Positions 31,934 to 44,592 of a stretch of DNA of 64,000 bases are shown piece after piece (position 1 is the first letter of the stretch; every line of letters begins with the position of its first letter). The DNA comes from Gracilaria domingensis (Eukaryota > Rhodophyta > Florideophyceae > Gracilariales > Gracilariaceae). Below the pieces are notes generated by a model. The model was given only the letters and a program-made list of their open reading frames with translations. It was not told the origin of the DNA and searched no databases. The DNA is taken from contig VCMS01000046.1 of NCBI GenBank assembly GCA_022539475.1, positions 81,609 to 145,608 of the forward strand. Direction: 5' to 3'. The position numbers and the translations under genes were made by a program.

Positions 31934-33676
31934 AACCGCCTCCACACATAGCACGTCTTTTTTTCATTCAAAAACAGTATCAAAATGCACAAAAAACTGT
32001 TTAAAATATGAGTCGTGTCACATGGCGCATATAGGTCACTTTTTGAAGAGATAACCAACAATAGATCACAACACATCAAACAAGTTAAAATTAAGCAAAA
32101 AGGAAATCTTTGCATGATGTCCATTGGGATTTGTCTGTAACGTATGTCCAAAACCTTACCTATTTTTCACTAAGAGTCTACTCAAGAAATCCATAGACAA
32201 CACGAAATTGTTGGCATTGTTCATCGAAAGCAAAATCATCAGCACTTTGTTTGTCAATAAAAATTTCTAAATTTACTAGACGTTTCAATTTTTACTTGAC
32301 ACATATCTTAATTTTTCGTTATAAAATCAATGCTAGGTTTTATCGATTTTATATGCAAAGGCAAAAGAATCTTACGGCATCATTCGAAAGATGTATCTTT
32401 AACAGCAGAATTTGAAAAAATACCTTTATAGAATACGACAATCCTTAATCTTAAAACATCTTTAAGTGACCCAGCTCAAACTTTTGTTGTTTTAATATTG
32501 ATTCAATTGCCAACTGGGTTGTCTAAGAAGCTTTGTGGGTTTTTTATTTTAGAAGCTCGCTCCTCAAAGCGCTGATATACAGGACGATGATCTTCCGACA
32601 ATCTGCCTTACGGAGTCAAGGCAATTGTTTGTTTTCTAAGGCGTCTATCCTTAGAGCTTCAGAGTCTGTGATTGGAATTGTATCAAGTGAGGTGACACAT
32701 GCCTTTTATATTGAGTTTTGTAGCGGCTGAGTGTAGTTCGTCCTCCCAAGTTCGAATTGGCGATGAGAAGTGTACAAGAGCTTTGTAACATATATGACTC
32801 TTAAGCTCTGATGCTCTATTTCTCTCAGTAAACTATTATTTTCTCGTAATTAAAAGAGGAACTGCGCATATACCACAACGACAGCAAGGCGAGAGGCATT
32901 TAATGGCAAGGCTCAAAGAGCTTTGCTCGTACACATAGGGAAACTCGCATTTAGATCAGTTTTTAGAGCTAGTTGAACTGAATTCTTTCCATACAGAAGC
33001 TCAAACTAGGTTTCTGGTGATCCCCAAGATTTTTGGAGCATTGGCAAAACCTTCCCGCTGATATATAGAACGCACTCATCCTTTTCAATAGTATACCCAA
33101 AATGATACATTCTTTTTTAAAAAAATGCGCCTTGTCGCACTGCGCAATTTTGTGTGTTTCTAGAGACACACCCTGCTTTGGATCAGTACTTCTGCAGGAA
33201 ATTGAAATGCAGTAGAGAGAATGCATCGTATGCAGTATATATAGACGTATAGTACAGATGAGAACCAAATTCACTCAATGAGTGTACTGCGCCTCTACAT
33301 TTGTGTGATTAGAATACTGCCAAAAAGTCTAATTCTACAGAAGAACAAACGATAACAGTAAAACTCGGCCAATTTTGTAATAATTTGTAAATACCTTTTA
33401 AAAACTCTACTTCAATAGCAACGCTCGCAGAAAATCCTCACAAGGAGTGTATGAGAGCGCGTCTAAAGTTTAGACAAAATTCACATACGTTTCCGGAACC
33501 ACAGAACAAAACTTCTCTATACGTTGGAATAAATAACATTTCCTTTGAGATTTTTTAATTTTCACAAACTGGTTGCACATTGGTTGACATACACATATTT
33601 TTCTGATTGACGTTTTCCAAATCCATACTTTACGATGGGAAAATGCTTAAACATTGGCATAAAATAATATCAACTC
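31934..33676. other. AT-rich non-coding DNA
   Basis: 1.7 kb. Around 32540-32580 there is a stretch (TTTAGAAGCTCGCTCCTCAAAGCGCTGAT) resembling the start of transposase copy 2 (TTGAGAAGCTTGCTTCTCTAAACGCTGAT), perhaps a degenerate third copy. No gene can be supported. Confidence 0.4.
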
Positions 33677-35194
33677 TTGGAGCTTTGCGACCTTTTTCTT
33701 GAGAAGCTTGCTTCTCTAAACGCTGATCTAAATTACGCACGTCAAAAGCGACATTGTGTAAACTATTATAATCACACTTTTTGCGTAGAAAAAATTACTC
33801 AAGGTAAAACAAAAATCAATTACGATATGAATCCGTACTTAAGAAAATTCTTGAGCTCCCACACAACTTGGTTCTGTCCCCATGCTTGGCGCCCACCTTT
33901 TAAGACATTATGCAGCATATTAGCCCAGAGCACGCCGCGAAGTTGGTAAATCTACTCTCTGCTGCCATCCTACGGCGACAGTGTAACCTCAATCAATATT
34001 CTACTGAGCGCAAACCGGGAAATGAGGATGGAGAACGTGACAGGGACTGCCCTACTTTTGATTCTTTTTATTATCGAAAAGGTAGTGCAACTATTCTAAT
34101 GATGACGCATTTTACGGCAGAGCAATTTCATTCTAGTGGGCAGGTTGGGGAAATAACTACCGCCAAGGAATGGATCACAGGTCATTCGCAAGTATGACTT
34201 TAGATCAAAGGATGTTCTATTTAAGACTCTTACAATTTTGAAGAACTTTGGTATATGAGACTTTCTTGCGCAAATGTTCAACATCCACGGGTCTATATTT
34301 CAAAAGTTAATTTTGAAACTCATCTCAACTGTGTCAGCTAATGATTTTTATCACTATGTATCCCGAAGCGACCACCGCTTTACTATGAAAAAGGTTCTGC
34401 AACAGAATTTGGGCTCTACCTATTTCTCTTTTCGCCGCAATGCCACTGATGTTATTTTTTAGCAGTCCTATCAACCATGCGGAAATTTAGAAAAGGGAAA
34501 AAATATTTCAGCGACAAACATAAGCTGTATGGTTTGAAATCATAAATTTCAGTTCTGTCGAATGGCCTTGCTATACATTCCTTTCCGCGTATCCAGGCTG
34601 GAAAGCCGATATCGATATTTTCTTGGAAAATATAACGGAACATAAAACGGCGCTGAAGAAAGAGAAAACCGAAGTAATCAATTTTAGTATTGACGCCGGC
34701 GATTGGCTTTCAGATTATGAAAATTATTGGAGTGCGTTAATGGGCAAGGGATATCAGGGTGCTGCAGAGCATATGAGGGGTATCACTTGACAGAAAAAAA
34801 CCCCAGCACGGGTTTTTATCGTTTGATGAAGAAGAAAAAACTTCAAAGATTTCGTCAGACATGATAATTGTAGAGAATTGCTTTGGACGCTTGACGCAAT
34901 GATGGAGCGTTATGGGATCTAAATACCGTTGGGAAGAGAAGTTTTATAACCATATACTTTAAATTATGTGTGGCTCTAGCAAATGCTCATATTTTAGAGC
35001 ATCCGCTCCGTCCCGCAGATGGGGAATATTATGACCAAGTGCTGAACCGTTTATCGTATATTGGAGAACAAGATGTGTGCAAAAGAAACCTGGCTCAGAG
35101 CAAGTATAGAGCCAAAACACAAAGACGTATGGACTCCTACTTCCGTTGCCTACAATCAGATAACGATTCTATAGAGCCAAAGAACTACAGTTGA
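33677..35194 (+). pseudogene. Harbinger-type DDE transposase, copy 2
   Basis: Heavily decayed. Readable pieces in order: an N-terminal segment with KGSATILMMTHFTAEQF and VGEITTAKEWITGH; FNIHGSIFQKLI... STVSANDFY; KHKLYGLKS-stop-ISVLSNGLAI, matching KHKLYGQKVEVSVLP of copy 1; FLSFDEEEK...MIIVENCFGRL, matching IPVENCFGRL; and the C-terminus EHPLRPADGEYYDQVLNRLS, matching QNPLRNEDGELFRKCKDRL. More than five stops or frameshifts. Same family as copy 1, so the two can be compared to rebuild domain order. No inverted ends identified. Confidence 0.6.
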
Positions 35195-36162
35195 TTTCAT
35201 CTTTCCTTTCATCTTTGCGGAAGAAGTTGATCGCAGGAAAAGGACTAAACGTATCTGCTTTTAGTAAACGATTATTCTTTTAGGAACTAAATATAATTTG
35301 CTTGTTTTTTCTAATATGTAGTTGTTGCGAAAGTTATATGTGTTTACGAGAGTATTTGAGATATATGCGGCAAAGATATATTGGTAAGAATCCGGAACAA
35401 CTAGCTGCCGTAAAGTTTTCTACTTTGAAAACAAGAGCAAATACGAAGACGTTCCATAACTCTCGACCAGTTACCGATCCTATAAACGCTGAGAACGATG
35501 ATAATTGTTGTATTAACAAAACGTTTACCTCATAGTAGAAACTGCTATATTCACCTTTCTGACCGAAAAAGACGAATGTATAATACGGGTAAATTTCTAT
35601 GGTTACTTCCTAAAGCTGTTCTTTTGCAGTTATCTACATATCTTTCATGCTCTGCAGTTAGGATCGAGCCGCAAATGCCTTTGTAGTTCATTAACATAGT
35701 GTCGTGGTTTTGATTATGAAATTTGCGAGATATGTATCTCATGGTCGGACGCTTTGGGACCCTGGAGGGCAGAGGAGTAGGCTCCTTCTGAATGGTCGTG
35801 AACCACAGTTACATTGGTGGAAAATGTGGCGTATATCTCTCGCGATAGATAAAACGGGGATATACTGTATTTGATGTATATCACGCGCGCAAATGCGTAC
35901 TGATAGAGCTCCTGCAACTAATCTGGCTCAGCGGGGAGATAGCGGTTTAGCAGGTTTACGCTATCTCGAACAGTACTTAAGTAGAAAGCTAGTTGTCGAT
36001 GAACGACTTTACGAAAATCACTCATCACTGATCAATAAACGATGCTTTCTAAAGAAGTAAAATTTGCGCCAACTTACATTCTAGGGTTTAATGGTACGAT
36101 TTATCTACGGGAGATTTCGAAGTATAGTTAATTCGTTCAGAACTCTTGCGTGAAGGAAGTAC
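35195..36162. other. AT-rich non-coding DNA with a palindrome
   Basis: No gene. A hairpin at 35936-35967 pairs GAGATAGCG with CGCTATCTC; the arms resemble those of the hairpins at 26803-26941. Confidence 0.5.
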
Positions 36163-36989
36163 CGGGAGATGCGGGAAAAGGCAACATTTGCACTCTTTAC
36201 AGTGAGCGCTAAATATGAAATGGTTTCGTCGTATTAAATTTAATGGCGTGTGTACATTATTGGGCATTGCTGTAGCAGTACAAAAATGTATTAGATTAAA
36301 TTAGTTCCGCCTTGTGATCAAATGTAATTACATTTTAAGCATTGTAAGAATTTTGCGTCACCCGGAGCATTCGTGTCTCAGATTTCGCGTTCTAGTAGAG
36401 AAGATTTTGTAAGAACTTCATGTTGTCATAAAAAGAGAGATAGAAAGTCTAAACAAAACTATTTATGCGTAACGTTGAAGAATAAAAGGTGTACTAGTAA
36501 TATAGCAGAAGAAATATTTAAAATCTGTTGAAAAAAACTTTTAATGGCATAATACGAAGTGATATTTCTGCTCAAACAGCCTATTTTTCCTGACTTACAC
36601 TACAGTAAAAACTTTTTGTGGTTAAACTTTCTTACTACTTTTTGCACGCCTCAATACAGTAGCTCTAGATCTTTAGCGTTATATCAACACTAAGCCTGTT
36701 GTTATAACGACAACAGAGTTTATGCCATAATACGTTTTGGGTTTTTTTCAAAAAGTTAACATTTTCAACGTGTTATCACTGTTATGACTTCGACCCTACG
36801 TATAAGTCTATCATGCGGTATGTATGGCGTTGTCACACGTTGCAAACGTGTACATCATGACAGGATCATTTATTTTAGACTCGGAGCGAACACAGTATAT
36901 GCTCTTTGTTCAGGACGTATCACATTCTAGAAACTCGTGCTTTATTATTTCACTAATTTGCACAAAGTGCTTTTTCCGGCATCTCCCCG
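36163..36989. mobile_element. M2, 827-bp inverted-repeat element
   Basis: Left end CGGGAGATGCGGGAAAA (36163-36179); right end TTTTCCGGCATCTCCCCG (36972-36989), its near-perfect inverse. AT-rich interior without a gene. Same end motif as M1, and 827 bp against 828 bp. Interior similarity to M1 is weak by eye (AATGGCGTGTGTACATTATTG against CATGTCACGTACACAACTACG). No clear target duplication. A non-autonomous DNA transposon is likely. Confidence 0.5.
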
Positions 36990-37185
36990 CAAATAAAGCC
37001 CTTGTTACCCGAAATCTCTGTTTCAATCGTCTCATGCTTAACTCAATTTGTACTATCGTTCTACATGGATATTACTCCTGCTACATTCCAATATTGAGGT
37101 GACGAGTACCTAGCTCATGCTCACCGTCTTTCTGTGATGACGAAACAAAGAAAGTAATTTCCCTATTCGGAGTAACAGCAAATAT

Positions 37186-37974
37186 ATGCTCTATCCTATG
37201 AAAAACGTTCAGTCAAAAGTCCCCGGTTTTGGAGAGCAAAAACATTTCCTTTGGGCATTAATGTTCATGAAGATATATGTCAAAAGGGCAACACTTTTGT
37301 CTCTCATTCGTGCTGATGAAAAGATAATTCGAAAGTGGGTACGAAAATTTGTTGTTTTACTTTCTGCGCTAAAGGAGGTAAGTTGAAATGCTTTTTCATC
37401 GAATAAAGCATGTTTATTGCTAACAATTGAAAGTCTTCTTTTCAGAAAGATACGTTGGAATGACAGGTTTAATAATGAAATATTTAATACCAACCGCATT
37501 TACGTATCAGTGGTTGGTACAGATTGTCCAATTTATGAAACAAACCCATTCAACCCAATGTGGCATTCTCACAAATTTAAGGGCTCAGGTTTACGCTATG
37601 AAGTCGGATTGAGTACTGTTTATGATACCATTACCTGGCTCAATGGACCGTTTCCTTGCGGAAGTTATCCAGACAACAAGGTATTCAAATCTGGAATGAA
37701 AAATAGAGTACTACTACAGACTACGTTTGTGGTTGCCGATGATGGATATACTGACAAACAATGCATATCACCAAGTAACAATCTGTTATTTTTTGGTTGT
37801 GACCAAGCCAAACTTCGACCTCATCATGAATCTTTCATGCAACGCTTGAAGTCATTTCAAGTTTTGAAACAAGTTTTTCGCCAAAGCCGGTGTTTTCATG
37901 CTTTTTGTTTTCATGCGGTAGCCCAAAGTACTGCAGTTTCGCTAGGATATGAAAACGAATTGTTTCATCAATAG
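37186..37974 (+). pseudogene. DDE transposase with intron, ISL2EU/Harbinger-like, copy 3
   Basis: Exon 1 (37186-37377 visible) ends ...FVVLLSALKE. Intron 37378-37449 (GTAAGT... AAAG). Exon 2 (37450-37974) reads IRWNDRF...VGTDCPIYE, SHKFKGSGLRYEVGLS, WLNGPFPCGSYPDNKVF, FVVADDGYTDKQC, RPHHESFMQRLKSFQVLKQV and FHAFCFHAVAQSTAV, ending in TAG. This order (DxTD, PD, E near the end) fits the DDE catalytic core of a family distinct from copies 1 and 2. The relative at 63315-64000 has the same intron position and SVDATD where this copy has SVVGTD, so an acidic residue near the first catalytic Asp is lost here. The start of the gene is not found. Confidence 0.65.
37378..37449 (+). other. Spliceosomal intron in transposase copy 3 (72 nt)
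   Basis: GTAAGTTGAAATG... TTTTCAGAAAG. Using the second AG (37448-37449) keeps the frame (LKE|IRW), matching KE|IKW in the relative. The first AG (CAG, 37444-37445) would cause a frameshift. Confidence 0.6.
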
Positions 37975-38009
37975 TGACTTTTTAACAATATGTTTTAAAT
38001 ACTACTTTT

Positions 38010-38898
38010 ATGGAGATAAAACTAGGTCTAGTAGCCCACCTATTTGTTGAATACATTTGTTTGAAAAACTTTCCGACTTCGGAACGAAGAGATACCGGCC
38101 CGCTCGGAGAGAGTGAACCAAACTCTTGGCTGTGCCACGAGAAGAAGAAACTATGGCCTTCGGGGATGCAGGCCTCGGTGATGATGTCATCGCCCCAGTA
38201 ATCTTAATCCGAAAAGAAATATACCTGGTCGAATGCCGTAGGGAAAGCGACTAAATCGAGAATGTTATGGCCCGGAGGAGGAAAGTCGCCAGCCCCCACC
38301 GACACGGAAGGGTCCCCGAACTGCGAACGAAGTAAGCGCATTATCGTTATTAGACGCTTCTGGTATTCCCGTTCACGCGCACAACAGACCCATGGCATGT
38401 GGAGTAAAAGGCTAGGATCGACGAGAGCGCCGATATCGGATTGGAGTGGGTTAACTCGCATGTGGGCCCAGCGCGCCGTCCAAGCTGCGTCTCATAGTCT
38501 CTTGTTGCTGACGAAGTAACCTCTTTCGGGGTTAGACGGTATCGAAGCAAACCTCTGCGCGCCAAAGAACTCCCCGCCGAAGGATATATAGCGCCCAGCC
38601 GAGTACGGTACCGATGCTGAGCACCCTGCGCTTCGATGGCGATTTCGCGAGCGACGATGCTCGGTTTCCGAGTGGAGGCTTACTCAGGTACGGTGAACCT
38701 TGGGCATAGTAGTAAGGAGAAAAACGGTGACGAGGGAAGCGCAGTGCGTAAGAGAGGGTGGGAGGAGATTTAAGGATGCGGTAATTCCGGAGCCGGTTGG
38801 AAAGGACGATAAAACGGCCGTTTTGGTGACCTCAGAGGACCCCCGTTGGGAAATTGGAGTCCTTATGAACGAGGTTGCGCGAGGACGGACAAAGAGCT
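38010..38898 (-). pseudogene. Antisense accessory gene remnant of a further gypsy element
   Basis: Minus strand, starting just inside a polypurine tract and LTR start, as in G2 and G3. Shared pieces with the G3 copy in the same order: WTARWAHMRV against WAVRTAAFIL; HNILDLVAFPTAFDQVYF against SLLDYIDSLDWTEVPL; GHSFFFSWHSQEF...LRSEV against GDFVFFDRWDYREI...LRSAP. Broken into frames 38204-38461, 38350-38565 and 38008-38190. The left edge (~38010) meets AT-rich DNA, so the element's pol is missing. Function unknown. Confidence 0.5.
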
Positions 38899-38912
38899 AA
38901 GAAGAGGGGGTC
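38899..38912 (+). promoter_or_regulatory. Polypurine tract of the remnant
   Basis: AAGAAGAGGGGGTC followed by TGTAAGAT, parallel to AAGAAGGGGAGTC|TGTAG in G2. Confidence 0.6.
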
Positions 38913-39490
38913 TGTAAGATACTGAGCCGTGACGGTTGCACTGGTGGCATTGTAAGCGAACCGGCTGGTCGGATGCTGTTGTTGTAGTAGACAGAGTAGT
39001 AGTAATAGTCCACGTGTATGACGGTGGTGGCTAGTGCCCCGTAGTTGGCAGTCTTACATGTGTGTGGCAGCGCCAGACTAGATATTTATTTTCGCCAGGT
39101 CGGCGCTAGCCCCCAAGACAGTAAACCAAGGTGCTTTCTACTAGATTCTTCGTCTTGTATCCCATGGAATGGATACTAAGTCGTAGTATGGACTCAGATT
39201 TTCCAAGACCTGCACAGGCTGTTCAGCAGCAATATCACTACCGTTGCACCAGCTTTTTTGCTAGACGCGTGGTATCTTTTTGGACTGAGCGTGTTTCCGT
39301 ACTCGGTCTCACCACAGAGTGCCATGGACTACTGCGCAACTTCAACGACCGTCTTTTCCGACTCTGCAGCCCACACGGCCTTACAAACCGTGTGCCGCGT
39401 ACCCATACTGCCGTTCCGGGACATCCTCTTGAGTGGTCGCTCGCGCGCAATATCTCACAGGAATTGGAACGAGATCCTCTTGTGAACATT
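38913..39490 (+). repeat. LTR-like sequence, right edge uncertain
   Basis: Starts TGTAAGATACTG after the polypurine tract. An AT-rich TAGATATTTATTTTCG box lies ~165 bp in, like TAGATAGTTTATTATTTTCG at +143 of the G2 LTR. Further GC-rich LTR-like sequence follows. The frame at 39131-39523 lies in it and is probably not a gene. The end could not be located, and 39490-39815 shows nothing further. Confidence 0.45.
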
Positions 39491-39815
39491 ATGGGTGTTT
39501 CAGAGGTTGCCTGGAAGGAGTGATGATGAACGTCCAGCTCTGTTGAATGTATGGAATGATGTAAGGGACAAGACCAGGCACGAAGCTATGCATTTGCGTA
39601 ATTATTTTAGAAATTGCACGTATATATTCGAACCACGAAAGCGAGAACTAGCGATCTTTCGTGATCAACAGGACAAGAGGTGACTCCTCTTGTGTCTCTG
39701 ATTTCCTACTTAATTAAATTGCAAATAGGCTGTGTCGAGCTGAGTTCAGTCAGCCTACCTACTTGAACCCTGAATCGCAAGTGATATACTCTAAGTAATC
39801 CAAACTGTTTCTGAT

Positions 39816-42621
39816 TTAAACTTTAGCTTTCTGACATTCAGGGCATTTTGTTACGTAATCTTGAGTATCCCTATTTATCTTTGACCAATAGTAATATCTC
39901 TTCATTAACTTTTTTGGCTTCTGAATTCTTCGGTGAGCTCCTAGTAATGATTGATGACTATCATGGATAATTTCATCTTTTACGCTTCCATGCGGTATAC
40001 AAAGCTTTTTTTCAGAATACAGCCTTTTTCCCTCTTTTCTAAATGTATGCTTTGGGTTCTCATAAATTTTTCTGAAGAATTCATCTGTTACATAGTCTTC
40101 TTCTAGTTTCTTTAAAGCTTGTTCTTGAACATGAGCTGTCGTAATGTTCATTAGTTTCATAATTGTGTTTGCTGTCATATAATGAACTTCTATCTCTTTC
40201 TGAGACAGTGCATTTGCTACTGTATCAAGTTTGCCTTTAATGTAGTTAGTTTTATAATCGAATTCTTGCATGAACTCAACCCTCATCGTGCTTGCTCTCT
40301 TGACAGCAATTTTTGACTTTCTAAATACTTAAGCGGGTGATGGTCTGTGAGTATTTTAAATTTTGAGCCATGTAAATATGGTCTCTATATTTTCAATGCG
40401 TATATGAAAGCAAGTAGTTCTTTTTCATGTGTCGAATATTTTTGTTCCGCGGTATTTAGCTTTCGTAATGCATATGTAACAGGACGAAATCCTTTTTCAT
40501 CTGTTTGTGCCAGGACTGCGCCTATTCCGGTTCCAGATGCATCACATGTTAAGTAATATGGCAACAATGTATCAGCACATGTAAGTATAGGTGTGTTGCT
40601 TACTTCTTCCTTTAATGTTTCGAATGCATTCTTTTCATTTCCCTTCCACTGGAAAGGTTTACTTTTCTTTGTGAAGTTCATTAACGGTGGGGCTATTTTT
40701 GCAAAGGTTTTTACGAATTTTCTATAGTAATTGCATATTCCTAGGAAGCATTGTATTTCAGTGACGCTGGTCGGTTTTTCCCAGCTTTGTATGCCCATAG
40801 TCGTTTTTCGATCAAGCTTTATTTCATCCATTGTGAGGATATGTCCCAAATAGTCAAATGACTGCTTTAAAAACTTACATTTTGAAAGTTTTCTATATAA
40901 TTTATGTTCTCTTAGTATTTGAAAAACAATTCTTCATTGTTTCAAATGTTTCTCTTTTGTTTTGCTATATATTACTATGTCATCTAGATAGACTAATACG
41001 AACTTGTCTAGATATTTCCTGAATATGATATTCATTAATGTTTGAAGACATCCTGGAGCTCCGGTTTATTCAAATGGTGTCACCATATACTCGAACTGGC
41101 ATAGCGAGTTCAAAACGCTGTTTTCTCTATATCAAATTCTCTTATTATTATTATTTGATGGTAACCCTGTCTCAAATCTATTGCTGAGATGTACTTGGCT
41201 CGTTGTACTTGATCCCAGACTTTATCAATACGAGGTAATGGCACTTGAGTTTTTCTTGTTTGTTTATTCAGTGCTCTATAGTCTACGCACATTCGTAAAC
41301 TACTGTCTTTTTTTTGCAAATAATACAAGATTAACCCATGGACTTATAATAGGCCTAATAAATCCATGTTCCATGAGCTCATTAACCTGGTATCTCATTT
41401 CTTCTAGCTCAGGTTTCGACAATTTATACATGGGTCCCATTTTTGGTCTTGCTTCTGGTAATAAGTCTATCTTTTTTCCATCTCTCTGTGAGGTGGTAAC
41501 TTCTTTGGTAATTCTTGAGGGAATACGTTCTGGAACTCCTCCAAGAGCGACTTCAGTTTTGGATCCAATATCTCTTCTTTATATTTCTTTTCTCTTTCAC
41601 CGGTACCGGGTGACTTAGTACTTATTTGGTGTACCTTACACTTCTTCCTTTCTCACGAGCCGTGAAAGTTGTTTACTACATGACATTAAAGATAAAAAAG
41701 AGCTATACTCATGCTTACATGTTCTTCCCTCTGCGTCCAGAGTACTTAAACTTTCCCCTTGACGTACGGGGATACTTTTCTTCTTCCAATCTATCATGGG
41801 GTTTTTCATTATTAACCATATCATGCCTATTATAATATCCCAGCTGATCAAGTCTACAACAAACAGTTTAATTCCAAAAGAAGCATTTCCAATACTAAGT
41901 GGGTGGCTATCAATATTCTCACTCATAAGGACAAGAGTTTCGTCCCATAATTAGGCTTGGTACTGGATTATCCAATACTTTAGTCCTGATTGATCGACAG
42001 AGGTTTTGGACATAACTATGTTCTCACAGCCACTGTCTATTAATACCTTACAGTGCTGATAAGCTTTCTGACTTGGCACCTTTCCCTGAAGTTCTAACAA
42101 AAGCGACTTTCGCTTTCCTACTCTTCTTGAGTTGCATATCTTTACAATATGTTCTTTTTTGTTTCGGATTCCACCTCGTATATGCTTTTTAAATAATGTA
42201 ATAAATTCAAGCCTTTCACTTCTTTCCTGAGAATGTGCTAATGTCTCCTTTGGCACCAGCGCCATGTTTAGTTTTTTGTTCCATTACTACTCATGTTTTG
42301 ACCAAATCTCCGTTGATCATGATTTCTAGCAATACAGTTTTTTGTTTTACGTATAAAACCTAACCTCTCTATTAAAAATCTTCTCTTCTCAGAAGGGATC
42401 ATAGATTTTTGACTTCTGAAATTAATATTCCCAGCCTGCATAGGTGTTGGTCCTTGCCTAGTATTGTTACTATTATAAAGTTTTGAGCGAAACTGATTTC
42501 CACTCCAACCGTGTTCATTTCTGCATTGACAATCTATTTTGTCGGCAATTTTCATTGCTTCTTGAACCGTAACTGGTTCAGACCTTTTAACTTCGATTCT
42601 TGTTCTGGTTTTTAAACCTTG
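39816..42621 (-). pseudogene. pol: G4: old AT-rich gypsy element, gag end to integrase start
   Basis: A different, AT-rich Ty3/gypsy lineage with many stops. On the minus strand: gag C-terminal part (42268-42621) starting SQGLKTRTRIEV and QEAMKIADKID; protease with VLIDSGCENIVMS (41951-42265); RT with MCVDYRALNKQT, IDLRQGYHQI and VYLDDIVIYSK (~41010-41330); connection and RNase H (40385-40849: FLGICNYYRKFV, LTCDASGTGIGAVL, EKELLAFIYAL); integrase zinc finger (39816-40286: HQSLLGAHRRIQ...CPECQK). It stops at ~39816, right after the finger, so the catalytic integrase core and 3' LTR are missing. The 42627-44592 insert separates it from the rest of gag. Confidence 0.8.
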
Positions 42622-42626
42622 GCTAT
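42622..42626. repeat. Target-site duplication of the G4 insert, left (GCTAT)
   Basis: GCTAT before TGTGGGGCAA; repeated at 44593-44597 after TTGCTCCACA. Confidence 0.75.
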
Positions 42627-44592
42627 TGTGGGGCAAACTCCGAAGGGTGAAAACCCACCAGACTGTCCGAAAGTCCGCTCTCTTGCGAGATGGTATACCA
42701 GTGACAGAGCCCTCTGTACCACCGTAACTCGGGTGTAAGAACGAGGTGGCAACTGGCTATACATGCAGAGGTGCCAGGCACAGTCGTGGGGAAGCGATGA
42801 GAAACTCCGGAGATGGGGTGGTATCGGCAAGCATGCGACGCGACCAATGGCAGGTGTAGTCCCGAGAGGGAAGGAAACACACAACAACAACAAAAGACCA
42901 CCACCCACACGCGACGGGTAGAGCCTCCTCGACAGTGTGCCCGAAGCGGGGCGAGATCCTTCAACAGGGATGCACGGGGTTCCGTAACCACGGCTAAACT
43001 TTATACAGAGTCGGATCACTTCGTGATCTAGTCTGATACCTCCTCGGTGTGACTCGCAAGTCCTGACATCAACGACAGATGTTCATCAGGGGTACCGAAG
43101 GGGTAGAACAAACGTAACCAGACGCTGTTATACTCGTGAGAGTGATAACCCACGTAGGCGGCTTGCGCTAGAGTCTCACTGGTGCTGAGTCCGCGCGAAA
43201 GAGCGCTACTCGACAAAGAGTTCACTTGGGGAGTGCTCGGGTTGACTTTACAAAGATGCTTGCGACGGCGAGTTCGAGCTCACCTAAGTAGTCCTAAAAT
43301 AACTATGTACACGTGGTGCACACCCGCAGGGGTCCGTACACGTGGCTAATCCAGTGTCAGGCGCTTCAGATGCACCACCTATCCTCCCATATTATGCACA
43401 CCCGGTCGTGTCATACACGCGTCCATCTAGCGGTAACAGCCAGCAATGGCGCCCCTGATTACAGGTAAAAATGCGGAAGAGCCATCCAAAAGATACCTCC
43501 AAAATTTGGTCTCACCCATACATTAGGAGTGCATCCTCCTATGCTCACCTCTGCTTATATGAATAGCATCTTCACGACTATCACGCGATTATTGTAGGAC
43601 AACGCGAGTGCGCGGAATCGTTGAGGATAATGCTCCATAACTCGCCATGCGAGACGTATCCGTCATGGAAAGTTGTATGAAGAATGGCCCAATTTTGGGG
43701 ATTTCTACCCAATTTTATTTGGTACCCCCTGGGGTTGCCGCCAGCAATGGCAGGTTATGACTGAATGGTCGCGTGTACGCGTGTGGTTATTTTGACCCTT
43801 TCACAGGTGAATTTGGTTCGATGGTCGAATAGTTTACTGGCCGCTGCCGCGGGTTGCACACCTTCCACGTGTGTGAACCTGCACAAGCGTGCACTTTATT
43901 TATTTAATTTAGTTTAACTACGTAATCGGTTACGATATAAGGAGGTGACCTCGCGGCCACCTCCGCCCCTCAGCAAAGGGTAACCGAGTTCGGCTCTGAA
44001 CTAGTTCGCCATCGCGAAGTGTACAACTCCATCCGGAGGGTCACCGCGTACGGTACGAGTTAGCTTCATCCCTCGGGATCACTCAGGCAATACTGACCAT
44101 TGTGGCCTTGCCTTCGGGCTTATTTATTCCGTGTCCTCGGACGGTTCTTGTTTCTTATTTGTGCAGTTGTACTGCTTTCACCACAATTGGTAGCGTTTCC
44201 GTCTCTGTATAGAGTTGTGCCGCGTGGGCTTAATACACATCGTCGTATCCCGGCGCCGGGTCTGTTGCCGCTTGCCGCACGTCCCGCTGCGAGATTCCTC
44301 TCTTTTCCTCCTTTGGTTTCCCCTCCTTTTTCCTTTTGCCTAGGGCTTACACCGCTCTACGGTACCTCCCTCCTCAACTATTCCGTCGCTTTTCGCCGGA
44401 TTCCAGGATCAGGCCCGTTCACCCATCAACCTCCGTAGGTATATCCCGTACCACGGGCGGTCTTACACCCGCACTATCCGTGTTCGGAGGGCTCAACACT
44501 GAGTTCACCTCGTCTAGAGGGCAAGGACTCGAACGCCTTGAGAGACGATCCCATCGCTGGGGTTTTGCTCTACAGTTATGCGTTGCTCCACA
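42627..44592. mobile_element. 1966-bp GC-rich insert made of two opposed LTR-like halves
   Basis: Ends TGTGGGGCAA and TTGCTCCACA form an inverted repeat like the LTR ends of G3 (TGTAGTGCAA...TTGCACTACA). The left part (42627 to ~43460) resembles an LTR on the minus strand: its sequence around GGTACAGAGGGCTCTGTCACTG matches CCCAGAGAGGCTCTGTTCACTG of the G3 LTR. The right part (~43590-44592) resembles an LTR on the plus strand (GGTCTTACACCCG...GGAGGGCTCAACACTG). So both outer ends are LTR 3' ends. The halves are not close copies of each other. No coding region seen. Confidence 0.65.

Noticed and set aside
31351-32054. Long overlapping frames (168 and 209 residues) in the GCGCGC region
   Set aside because: Open because of GC-rich tandem repeats; the peptides are repeats of Arg/Ala/Gly words in all frames.
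38913-39058. A 146-bp mini-LTR (TGTAAGA...TCTTACA)
   Set aside because: LTR-like sequence with the usual AT-rich box continues beyond it; the inverted ends may be coincidental.
39131-39683. Frames of 130 and 62 residues that could be joined by a frameshift
   Set aside because: They overlap the LTR-like sequence starting at 38913; no family recognised and no second copy to support coding.
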